Positions 1-7,065 of a stretch of DNA of 64,000 nt are shown one piece after another. Made by a program: the position numbers and the translations under genes. Source of the DNA: Dactylosporangium sp. AC04546 (GTDB lineage: Bacteria > Actinomycetota > Actinomycetes > Mycobacteriales > Micromonosporaceae); NCBI RefSeq assembly GCF_022095675.1, contig NZ_JAHYSG010000032.1, positions 1 to 64,000 on the forward strand, read 5' to 3'. The notes beneath the pieces are model-generated. The model was not told the origin of the DNA. It was given only the letters and a program-made list of their open reading frames with translations, and did not search any database. Position 1 is the stretch's first letter, and each line of letters begins with the position of its first letter.

Positions 1-1886
1 CCGCCCATCCCACCCATCGGCGGGTACATGGGCGGGTACATCGGTGGGTACGCCGATGTCGCGGCTGCGGCCTGCCCGGTCGCGGCCACACCGGTTCCCG
101 GCACCGCGGCGGTCACCGGCACGCCCGGGAACCCGGAGCCGGATGATCCGCGCAGGCCGTCGCCGGGGCGCACGACCTGGTCGCTGAGGTCCGGCGCCCC
201 CGGATGGTCGAACAAGCTGCTGCCGGGCAACCGCTCGCCGCCCAGACCGAAGTCGGGGACGCCGTCGCCCGTGGTGTCGAAGCCGGTCGTACCGTCCGGG
301 CCGGTGACCAGCCGGGTGCCCTCGGGCAGCCCGCCACCGGGCAAGGCCCGACCGTCGAGGCCGACGTCCGGCACGCCATCGCCATCCAGATCGATGCCGC
401 GCGCTCCGTCCGGTCCGGTGACCAGCCGGCTCCCCTCCGGAAGTCCGCCGCCGGCCAGCGGTTGGCCGTCCAGGCCGAGGTCGGGCACGCCGTCGCCGGT
501 GACGTCGAAGCCGGTCTGGCCGTCGGGCCCGGTGACCGGTCGATGGCCCTCCGGGAAGCTGCCCCCGGCCAGCGTCCGGCCGTCCATCCCCAGGTCGGCG
601 ACGCCGTCGCCGTCGACGTCGATGCCCTGCGTCCCGTCCGGCGACCGTACGACGCGGCTTCCGGGCGGCAGCCCGCCGCCCGGAAGGGCTTGTCCGGTGA
701 GGCCGATGTCGGGAACACCGTCGCCGGTGACGTCGAACCCCGTGCCGTTCTGACCGGTCACTGGGCGAGGCAGCCCGGTGCCACTCCCGGGCAGGTCCGC
801 GCCCGGGAGCCCGCCCGTCGGTACACCACCGCCGGGCAGCCCGCCGCCACCCGGAAGCCCGCCACCGCCCGGAAGTCCGCCGCCGCTCGGAAGTCCGCCG
901 CCGCTCGACAGGCCGTCGGGGAGTGCCGAACTCGACATGGACGGACCGCCCGACGGCGCCCCGATGTCCGTCTTCGGCAAACCACCGAAGTCGAACTTCG
1001 GAAAGTCCCCGAACTCAATCTTCGGCGGCGTGTTGCCGGTCGCGCCGGGGCCGGTGCCGGCGGGCGGCGGGAAGTACGGACTTGGCGGTACCGACTGCAG
1101 CTCGCCATAGATCGACATGTACGCCTCGGAGAGCCGGCTGACATTGGCGTCCAGCGCCTGCTTGGCCGGGCCGAGGACCCTCGCGTCGATCCACGGCCGG
1201 TACCGGCCGGCCTCCTTCGCGAGCTCGGCCCGCCAACCGTCGTGGTCGAACCACGAGTTGCCCGCTTGTATATGCCAGTACTTGAGCGTCCGGCTGGTCT
1301 TGCCCTTGCCGCCCAACAGATAGGTGTTCTCTATCCAGAAGATGTCGTGCCAGAGCTGGCGGAAGTCGCTCTGGATGCGGAAGTGCTCCAACTGGGCCTG
1401 TCGCTGGGCGCTCTCGATGGACCTGGTCAGGGTTTCGTAGCCCCTGCCGCTGGGGTGGCGCGGGCTGTAGGCGACGCTGAGCGCGAGATTCAGCCACCGG
1501 TCCAAACCGTCGAGCACGCCGTGGACCGTGTTGTGCGCCGGCCCCTTCCACGTCTTGTCCACGGTGGCCAAGTTTCGCCGCAGGACCGTGTCCTGGATTT
1601 CCGCGAGGCCGGCTCCCACCAGGCTGAGCCCTTCGGCGGCGTGCGCGGCGTCGTCGCCGTTGGCGCTGTAGAACCCGGTGGGGAGCGCCTTCGTCGGGTC
1701 GACGCCGTTCACCGTGTACGTACCAAGGCCGCCGTTCGCCTCGACATCTTCCTTCACGGTCGGCTTGGTGTCGTAGAAGAGGAGGAACGAGGTCTCCCAG
1801 AGCAACTTCCACAGTTGCCAGTTGCCGTAGAAGAGGAAGTCGAGGTCGTAGTGGACCTTGTCGACCTCAATCGATAGCAGGGCCAT
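1..1886 (-). CDS. Type VII secretion-associated protein with EF-hand-like repeat tail (partial, C-terminus outside window)
   Basis: Open from the ATG at 1886 to the window edge (about 628 codons), so the C-terminus is missing. The start lies inside the end of the upstream gene (20-bp overlap), which implies translational coupling in the secretion operon. Residues 1-270 look helical, like an ESX-substrate or WXG-type module. A Gly/Pro-rich linker of GGGLPGG units follows. Then come about five 38-residue repeats, each with a DxxGDGVPD loop; the second and fourth have the full DxDGDGxxD calcium-loop pattern. The visible end is a YPPM-rich tail. Probable secreted substrate or surface protein; calcium binding is inferred from the loop pattern only. 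Confidence 0.75.
   Translation of the reverse strand, partial: MALLSIEVDKVHYDLDFLFYGNWQLWKLLWETSFLLFYDTKPTVKEDVEANGGLGTYTVNGVDPTKALPTGFYSANGDDAAHAAEGLSLVGAGLAEIQDTVLRRNLATVDKTWKGPAHNTVHGVLDGLDRWLNLALSVAYSPRHPSGRGYETLTRSIESAQRQAQLEHFRIQSDFRQLWHDIFWIENTYLLGGKGKTSRTLKYWHIQAGNSWFDHDGWRAELAKEAGRYRPWIDARVLGPAKQALDANVSRLSEAYMSIYGELQSVPPSPYFPPPAGTGPGATGNTPPKIEFGDFPKFDFGGLPKTDIGAPSGGPSMSSSALPDGLSSGGGLPSGGGLPGGGGLPGGGGLPGGGVPTGGLPGADLPGSGTGLPRPVTGQNGTGFDVTGDGVPDIGLTGQALPGGGLPPGSRVVRSPDGTQGIDVDGDGVADLGMDGRTLAGGSFPEGHRPVTGPDGQTGFDVTGDGVPDLGLDGQPLAGGGLPEGSRLVTGPDGARGIDLDGDGVPDVGLDGRALPGGGLPEGTRLVTGPDGTTGFDTTGDGVPDFGLGGERLPGSSLFDHPGAPDLSDQVVRPGDGLRGSSGSGFPGVPVTAAVPGTGVAATGQAAAATSAYPPMYPPMYPPMGGMG
200..775 (-). 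repeat. 114-bp tandem repeat array (about five copies) encoding 38-aa EF-hand-like units
   Basis: The repeat period is exactly 114 bp; for example, the same octamer starts at 303 and 417. Each unit reads roughly R-x-V-T-G-P-D-G-x-x-G-F-D-x-x-G-D-G-V-P-D, followed by a G-L-D-G / L-P-G-G-G-L-P-E-G spacer. The array lies wholly inside the partial gene at 1-1886 and stays in frame. Copy number may vary by slippage. Confidence 0.85.
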
Positions 1887-3045
1887 CGGCGTTCTCCGGA
1901 GCGGGGGGCACGGGCCGACCGATCGCACCGTCCACGGCGGACGGATCGGTCCAGTCCTCGTCCCCGGTGAGTGAGGTCGTGCGCTCGCGACGCCGGTCCC
2001 CGGCGGCCGCGCCGTACTGCGACCACAGCGGCGGCACCGATCCACTTCGGACGGAGACATGGGCGTCCGGCACACGCGTGTAGCCGTCCGAGCCCAGCCC
2101 CGGGAGGCGCCCCACCGACGTGAGGACCGACCGCCGCTGCGACGCGGCGCCACCACCCCCCGGCGCCGGCGCGCCGCCGTAGCCGGCGCCCAACCCGGAC
2201 ACCAGGGGCACCTGCGGCGTCGGATCGATCGGCGGGGACGTCGGCAGTGGCGGCAGGGGTGCGGTGCCGCTGAGCGGGCCGGGCAATCCGGTCAGGATCG
2301 TCGACGGGTTGCCGGACCCCGACGTCAGGGCGAAGCTCGGCAGACCGATGTCACCACCGGGGGAAGACCCGCCCGCAAACGCTCCGGGTGGGCCGCCGAG
2401 CAGGCTGTACGAGCCGATGGCCGGCATGCCGGGCAGGTCGCCGTCGGAGCCGTCGCCGCCGCCCGGCGCGGCTTCGTCGCCGCCGGGCACGTCGTCGCCG
2501 GCGGACCCATCGCCGTCAGCACCGGCGTCGCCGCCACGCTCGGCGTCCTGCCCGGCCCCGCCGTCGCCGGCGATGTCCGCCGGTGTGGCCGGTATCGGGG
2601 CGAGGCTGCCGCCGGCGCTTCGGTACGCCGCCGCGAGCCGCTCCAGAATCGCCTGCGCGCCCGCGTTGATGGTCTCCTCCGTGACTGTCCGCGGCTGGGC
2701 CGCACGGACGCTCTGCACCCAGCTCGCGTACTCCTGGATCTCCGACTGGGCGGTCACGAGCGCGTCGCCCGCGGCGGTCAGCGCGCCGCCGTACGGGCCG
2801 AGCGGTTTGGCGGTCTCACCCACGAACGCGACGAGGTCGCCCACGACGCTGCCGAAGGCGGTCGACGCGGGCCCGCTCCAGGAACCCCCCGAGCCGATGA
2901 CGCCATCCACGCTGCTGGAGACGTTGGCGCTCAGCGTCTCCAGCGTGTCGACGACCTTGTCGAACGCCGCCGACGCAGTCGAGAAGCTTCCGGGCTGACC
3001 CGCCATGATCGCCGGCAGGATCTGGTCGAACGTGACTGGGTTCAT
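1867..3045 (-). CDS. WXG-like type VII secretion candidate substrate with acidic Gly/Pro-rich tail
   Basis: 392 aa. The ATG at 3045 overlaps the previous stop as ATGA. The first ~170 residues are a helical hairpin type region with a W-S-G motif near residue 55 (GSWSGPAS), the hallmark of WXG100/PPE-like ESX substrates. Residues ~180-330 are low complexity, rich in Asp, Gly, Pro and Ser, with no predicted membrane helix. It sits directly between two other WXG-like genes. I infer export by the EccBCD machinery encoded upstream. No enzymatic domain was recognised, and the exact role (substrate, chaperone partner or toxin) cannot be decided from sequence. Confidence 0.65.
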   Translation of the reverse strand: MNPVTFDQILPAIMAGQPGSFSTASAAFDKVVDTLETLSANVSSSVDGVIGSGGSWSGPASTAFGSVVGDLVAFVGETAKPLGPYGGALTAAGDALVTAQSEIQEYASWVQSVRAAQPRTVTEETINAGAQAILERLAAAYRSAGGSLAPIPATPADIAGDGGAGQDAERGGDAGADGDGSAGDDVPGGDEAAPGGGDGSDGDLPGMPAIGSYSLLGGPPGAFAGGSSPGGDIGLPSFALTSGSGNPSTILTGLPGPLSGTAPLPPLPTSPPIDPTPQVPLVSGLGAGYGGAPAPGGGGAASQRRSVLTSVGRLPGLGSDGYTRVPDAHVSVRSGSVPPLWSQYGAAAGDRRRERTTSLTGDEDWTDPSAVDGAIGRPVPPAPENADGPAID

Positions 3046-3434
3046 GGTGCCGCTCCCTTCGTGGGGTCAAGCCCGTCGCCGCCGACGAGTTTGGTGACGC
3101 CTGGGAATTTGGTGCTCAGCGCCTGGATCAACTCGTCCACCCGCTGAGCGTCGTCCTGGTTCAGTTTCTCGCTGTTCTCGTACTTCTGGGCGACCGTCAC
3201 CAGGTTCTGCCCGGTCCAGTAGACGGCGTAGCGGAGATCTTCGATAAATGTCCCGTATTCTTTGATCCGGTTCTCCCACTGGGCCTTCAGGGAAGACCCC
3301 GCGTCGAACAGACCGGGAGTGATCTTCAGAAGCCGAAGCTTGCCGGCGTACGTCTGGAGCCGGTCAGCGGCGTCCAGATAGGACGATGCGACCCTCCGCA
3401 GCGCGCCACCATCGGGCGCGACGACGTCGACCAT
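3042..3434 (-). CDS. Small helical WXG-family-like protein of the type VII operon
   Basis: 130 aa with an ATG start at 3434. Its stop overlaps the next start (ATGA at 3042-3045), so the two are translationally coupled. The composition is almost entirely amphipathic helix. A central region around residues 50-85 (QWENRIKEYG, then YWTGQNL) contains a W-T-G motif typical of the WXG turn. It lies downstream of two WXG100 genes, separated from them by a strong inverted repeat (3464-3494). It may form a heterodimer with the 392-aa neighbour, as PE/PPE and EspC/EspA-type pairs do; that is inference from order and size. Confidence 0.6.
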   Translation of the reverse strand: MVDVVAPDGGALRRVASSYLDAADRLQTYAGKLRLLKITPGLFDAGSSLKAQWENRIKEYGTFIEDLRYAVYWTGQNLVTVAQKYENSEKLNQDDAQRVDELIQALSTKFPGVTKLVGGDGLDPTKGAAP

Positions 3435-3463
3435 GCTCCAATCACCTCATCCTGCAGGTGCCG

Positions 3464-3494
3464 GCTCCCTTGCCGCCGGCGGCGGCAAGGGAGC
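3464..3494 (-). promoter_or_regulatory. Perfect 14-bp inverted repeat with 3-nt loop between secretion genes
   Basis: The arms at 3464-3477 and 3481-3494 are perfectly complementary (GCTCCCTTGCCGCC and its complement) around GGC. It starts 6 bp after the stop of the second WXG100 gene and lies 29 bp before the next start. No T tract follows on the minus strand, so an intercistronic stability or attenuation hairpin fits better than a classic terminator. Confidence 0.6.
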
Positions 3495-3500
3495 ATCGCG

Positions 3501-3794
3501 TCACCACATCTTCGTGATGGTGTTCTCGGTGTTGAGGATGTTCTGGACGATGCGGTCGAGGGCCGGCGCCGCCTGCGTCGTAAGGATGCTCACCATTTCG
3601 TTGATCAGGTTGTTCCAGGAGAGCTTGTACTGCGCGTAGGCGTCCTGGTCCTGGCCGGTCCACAGCTGCAGGTAGTTCTGCAGCGCGCTGTGCAGCTCGT
3701 CCAGTTGCCCCTGGATCGCGCTGCCGCTACTGAGGATGTCCTGGACGACACCCTGGACCTGCGCGGGGTTGATGGCGTATGTCGGCTGGCTCAT
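3501..3794 (-). CDS. WXG100 family type VII secretion substrate (EsxA/EsxB-like)
   Basis: 97 aa, the standard length for the family. The ATG at 3794 is preceded by AAGGGAAGGG with suitable spacing, so a longer upstream start is unlikely. A W-T-G motif near residue 47 (LWTGQD) marks the turn between two helices. The C-terminus is helical and ends ITKMW; an aromatic or hydrophobic tail of this kind can act as an export signal in Esx dimers. It is adjacent to a second 98-aa Esx-like gene and downstream of EccB, so it is probably secreted as a heterodimer with that neighbour. A strong hairpin follows its stop and could raise its transcript level. Confidence 0.85.
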   Translation of the reverse strand: MSQPTYAINPAQVQGVVQDILSSGSAIQGQLDELHSALQNYLQLWTGQDQDAYAQYKLSWNNLINEMVSILTTQAAPALDRIVQNILNTENTITKMW

Positions 3795-3831
3795 GTCGGG
3801 CCCTTCCCTTGCTGGTTGACGTCGGTGGTTG

Positions 3832-4128
3832 TCAGATCGGAATGGAGCCGGCCTCGCTGACGTTGGTGTCCTCGGTCTGGGCGACCTGCTGGGCACTCGT
3901 GTTGAGGCGTTCGGCCATGCTGTCGAGGTCGTTCACGATCGTCTGCGCCTTCTGCCGCCAGGACTCCATCGAGTTCTTGAAGGTCGTCGAGGAGCCGGCC
4001 ATGAACTGCATCTGGTCGACCTCGCTCATGACCCGGGCAATGATCGTGGTGATGTCGCTCTTCGTCTCGACCATGAGCGCGGCCGAGCTCCGCATGGCCT
4101 CCGAAGGCGCTGACAGTGGATAGCCCAT
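3832..4128 (-). CDS. WXG100-like protein lacking the Trp of the WXG motif
   Basis: 98 aa with an ATG at 4128 and GAGGAGG just upstream. Length, position next to the other Esx gene, and the helix-turn-helix layout match ESAT-6/CFP-10 proteins. The C-terminal TEDTNV segment resembles the TEGNV region of ESAT-6. At the turn the sequence reads FMAGSST, so Met occupies the place of the conserved Trp. A Trp follows 12 residues after the MAG glycine (ESWRQK). I infer a heterodimer with the 97-aa neighbour and export by the EccC ATPase. Family membership rests on context and fold pattern rather than the motif alone. Confidence 0.75.
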   Translation of the reverse strand: MGYPLSAPSEAMRSSAALMVETKSDITTIIARVMSEVDQMQFMAGSSTTFKNSMESWRQKAQTIVNDLDSMAERLNTSAQQVAQTEDTNVSEAGSIPI

Positions 4129-4172
4129 GAGGTCTCCTCCTCGTGTTGGTGGGCGGTGTGGTGACAGTGGTG

Positions 4173-5618
4173 CTAGCCGGGGGCGTTGGACGTGGTGACG
4201 GGGATGGTGGCCTTCGCCGTTTCGGGATCGAGTGACGGGCCGACCGGGATGAGATCGAGGAGCGCGGCCGGCACCGGGACGGGTGTCGCGGCGCCGTAGC
4301 CGAGCACCTCGGCCACGCTCGTGCCGGCCAGTGGGTAGCGCACGCCGGTGTCGACGAGCAGGTGCAGCGTCCCGTCGGCGACCCCCGGTGCCGGCTGGTC
4401 CCGGATCAGCAGACCGGCGCCTGGTTGCACGACGACCCGGTCGGCCAGGCGCGGTTCCCGCACCGCGACCACGGCCGGCGTCTCCGGCACGGCGGGCGGC
4501 TCGCCCAGCGCGATGCGCGCCGTCGGACCCTCCTTGGCGTCCACGGTGACCTGCAGGCACGGCGCCGTGCCCGGGGCCGGCTGTGCGAGCGCTGGTGGGG
4601 CTGCGGGGTGCAGTGGGTTGACGGTCTGGTCGACGGACATCGGCGCGCCGGCGAGCGCCGCCGGGGTCAAGGGCAGCGCCCGGACCTGTCCGCCCGGGTA
4701 TGCCTGGGCCGTGCGGGGGTCGACGAGCAGCAGCGCCGCTCCGGTGGCGGTCACCGGTGAGAGGCCGTCGGTACGGACAAGATAGTGCTGCCCGTCGGGC
4801 TGGCCGGCGACCGCCTCGGTGAGCTTGAACAGTTGCCCGACCTTGCTCGCGGTACCGCCGATGACCGGTCCGGGACGGCCCCGCCCCGGCGTGTCCGGTG
4901 CGGCCAGGTCCGGGCCGGCGGGAACGACGTCGAGCCACGCCCACCCGACCGGTTGCTGTACCGCCGAGGCGTACCCGAGAACGCTGAGCTGGGCGGCGGA
5001 CGAGATGCGCAGCCGGCGGTTGTGCCAGGCCAGGTACACCTCGCCGGCGGGCGAACGGACCAGGAGGCCGCGCCCGTCCTCCAGGGTCTCGCCCTTGGCG
5101 GTGGCGCCCACCCAGAGCGTGACGTGGGTCTTGACCGCTCCGGCCGAGTCGGTGCGCGTGGTCGAGCACACGAGCCACTTCGTGCCGTCGAGCGAGTCCA
5201 CCTTGGGCAGGTGGTCGGGGGCGGCCTCGATGCCGACGGGCAGGCCGTGCGGGACGTCCGCCAGCGAGTTGCCCGAGACCTGGACGACCGTCGGCTCACC
5301 GCCGAGCAGCAGCCGGGCGGAGGTGTAGTTCGCCACCGGACGGAGCACGCCGTCGAGGTAGACGTATCTGGATCCCGTCTCCTTCTCGACGATCAGCGTG
5401 CCGGGGGTCTTCCACTTGGTGTTCCCGCCCGGAACGATGTACCCGTACACGCCGCACGCCGCCACGGCCAGTGCGCCCAGGACGAGCCCGCAGACCCATC
5501 CGATGACGAACCGGCGGTTCGGGGTGTGCGGCGAGTCCGGTTCGGCCCGGAGCATCGCCGAGACGAGCCGGCTCATCACGAAGGAGTGCGCCTGTACCTG
5601 GTCGCGTCGCGTCTGCAT
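4173..5618 (-). CDS. eccB: Type VII secretion protein EccB
   Basis: 481 aa. The N-terminus (MQTRRDQVQAHSF) is the conserved cytosolic EccB start. A single transmembrane helix follows at about residues 38-62 (GWVCGLVLGALAVAACGVYG), and the rest is a large extracytoplasmic domain with repeated beta-rich segments typical of EccB. EccB is a structural component of the inner-membrane translocon and has been proposed to bind nucleotides. The gene starts 10 bp after the eccD stop, so the two belong to one operon. Length and layout are normal for the family, and nothing looks broken. Confidence 0.93.
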   Translation of the reverse strand: MQTRRDQVQAHSFVMSRLVSAMLRAEPDSPHTPNRRFVIGWVCGLVLGALAVAACGVYGYIVPGGNTKWKTPGTLIVEKETGSRYVYLDGVLRPVANYTSARLLLGGEPTVVQVSGNSLADVPHGLPVGIEAAPDHLPKVDSLDGTKWLVCSTTRTDSAGAVKTHVTLWVGATAKGETLEDGRGLLVRSPAGEVYLAWHNRRLRISSAAQLSVLGYASAVQQPVGWAWLDVVPAGPDLAAPDTPGRGRPGPVIGGTASKVGQLFKLTEAVAGQPDGQHYLVRTDGLSPVTATGAALLLVDPRTAQAYPGGQVRALPLTPAALAGAPMSVDQTVNPLHPAAPPALAQPAPGTAPCLQVTVDAKEGPTARIALGEPPAVPETPAVVAVREPRLADRVVVQPGAGLLIRDQPAPGVADGTLHLLVDTGVRYPLAGTSVAEVLGYGAATPVPVPAALLDLIPVGPSLDPETAKATIPVTTSNAPG

Positions 5619-5628
5619 GTCGAAATCC

Positions 5629-7065
5629 CTATCCGGCTAGCGCCCGGGCCCACTGGTAGGCGTCGAACAGTGCCAGCAGCAGCACCATGACGACTCCTGC
5701 CGCGAGGTACTCCGCGACGTCTGCGATGCGGCCCCAGTACGGCAGCAGCCGCCGCCCCGGAAGGTGGCGGGATACCGCGAGCAGGCTTCCGGCCAGGAAC
5801 ACCAGCCCCGTCAACGCCAGCAGGCGCCGCATGACATCCGGGTTCGCGGCGAACTGGACGGCCATGAAGGTGAGGCCGGTGACGGCCGGCGACAGGGCGG
5901 AGATCCGTTGCCAGGCAGAACTCAGCCCGCGGGCGCGGATGAGCAGTACCGCGCTGATCGCGGCGACCAGGCCGCAGGCCACGCCGCCGCCGTGCTCGAC
6001 CAGCACGACAGCGGCCACCGTCACCACGGCCCCGACCGCGACCGTGATCGCGGTCAGGTACGCGTCCGCCACCGCCGCACCGGCCATGAGCTGCTGCGCC
6101 GGGTAGGGCTCGATGTCCTCGGCCAGGTCCGCCGCGCCGGTGGGCAACTGCGGCAGCCGCAACCGCGCCAGGCGGAAGGCGATGGACGGGGTGAGCGTGC
6201 TGAGGACGAGCACCAGGGCCGCCACGCCGCCGGCCGCCCGGACCGGCGTCAGCCCCAGGGTGACCAGCAGCGCCCCGATCGCACCACTCGCGCCGATGAG
6301 CCACAACGCGAGGAACACCGGCTGCTGGTGGCCGATGACGGCCATGGCGAGCACGGCGGTACCGGTGGCCGCCGCGAACGCGGCGAGCGCCTGCGGCCCG
6401 GCACCGGTCTCCGCGGCGACCGGGCCGGGCACCAGGTATCCGGCCAGGCCGGCGAACGGCAACGCGGTCAGCCCGCACAGCAGGGCGGCCCACGCATCGT
6501 CCAGGGCCCGCGAGAACATCGTGGCGGCGACGACGAGCACGCCCGCGACGGCCGCGGCCACCCAGCCCCGGGGAGTGAAGGCGGGATCCAGCAGCAACGC
6601 GAAACAGACGAGCAGGACCACGCCGCCGAGCGCCACGAACAGGCCCCGGGTCATCGAGTCGCGCCAGCGGTCGGGCCGGGAGCGCACACCGGTGGCCAGG
6701 CCGTAGATGAGGTCGTCGAAGTGCACCGGCGGCAACTGCCCGTCCCGCGGCCGCAGGTACAGGGTCTCGCCGTCGTGGATCTGCAATGCCTCGGGCGTCG
6801 ACTCCTCGTCGAGCGGCCCGCTGCCGAGCCGCTGGAGGACCCAGTCCTCCTCCCCGGTCAGCCCCCGGCCGCGTCCCCTGGCGTTCGCGGGCGCGTCTGC
6901 GGCACCGTCGGCGCCGGGACGGCCGGGGGCGCTGACGGTCGTCGCGCGCTGCACGAGAACCGGCAACAGGTCGCAGATCGGTACGGTCATCGGGAGCGCC
7001 AGCTCGAGGGTCCGGTAGGGAGTCACCAGCACTACCCGGCAGAGGTCCGCGGTCGGCGCCGTCAT
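5629..7065 (-). CDS. eccD: Type VII secretion integral membrane protein EccD
   Basis: 478 aa from the ATG at 7065, which overlaps the eccC stop as ATGA; a longer in-frame start is an artefact reading into eccC. Residues 1-95 form the ubiquitin-like cytosolic domain (LCRVVLVTPYRTLELALPM). It is followed by roughly eleven hydrophobic helices from about residue 140 to the end, the known EccD layout. EccD dimers form the membrane vestibule of the translocon. The segment at residues 45-65 is a poorly conserved linker rich in Gly and Ala. Confidence 0.93.
   Translation of the reverse strand: MTAPTADLCRVVLVTPYRTLELALPMTVPICDLLPVLVQRATTVSAPGRPGADGAADAPANARGRGRGLTGEEDWVLQRLGSGPLDEESTPEALQIHDGETLYLRPRDGQLPPVHFDDLIYGLATGVRSRPDRWRDSMTRGLFVALGGVVLLVCFALLLDPAFTPRGWVAAAVAGVLVVAATMFSRALDDAWAALLCGLTALPFAGLAGYLVPGPVAAETGAGPQALAAFAAATGTAVLAMAVIGHQQPVFLALWLIGASGAIGALLVTLGLTPVRAAGGVAALVLVLSTLTPSIAFRLARLRLPQLPTGAADLAEDIEPYPAQQLMAGAAVADAYLTAITVAVGAVVTVAAVVLVEHGGGVACGLVAAISAVLLIRARGLSSAWQRISALSPAVTGLTFMAVQFAANPDVMRRLLALTGLVFLAGSLLAVSRHLPGRRLLPYWGRIADVAEYLAAGVVMVLLLALFDAYQWARALAG

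Noticed and set aside
204..1877. Long plus-strand open frame (557 codons) antisense to the repeat protein
   Set aside because: It is Arg/Ala/Val-rich, without domains, and mirrors the minus-strand coding gene; high GC makes such frames common.
4751..5299. Minus-strand frame inside eccB
   Set aside because: Same strand but shifted frame of EccB; rich in Arg/Ser/Thr and without structure.
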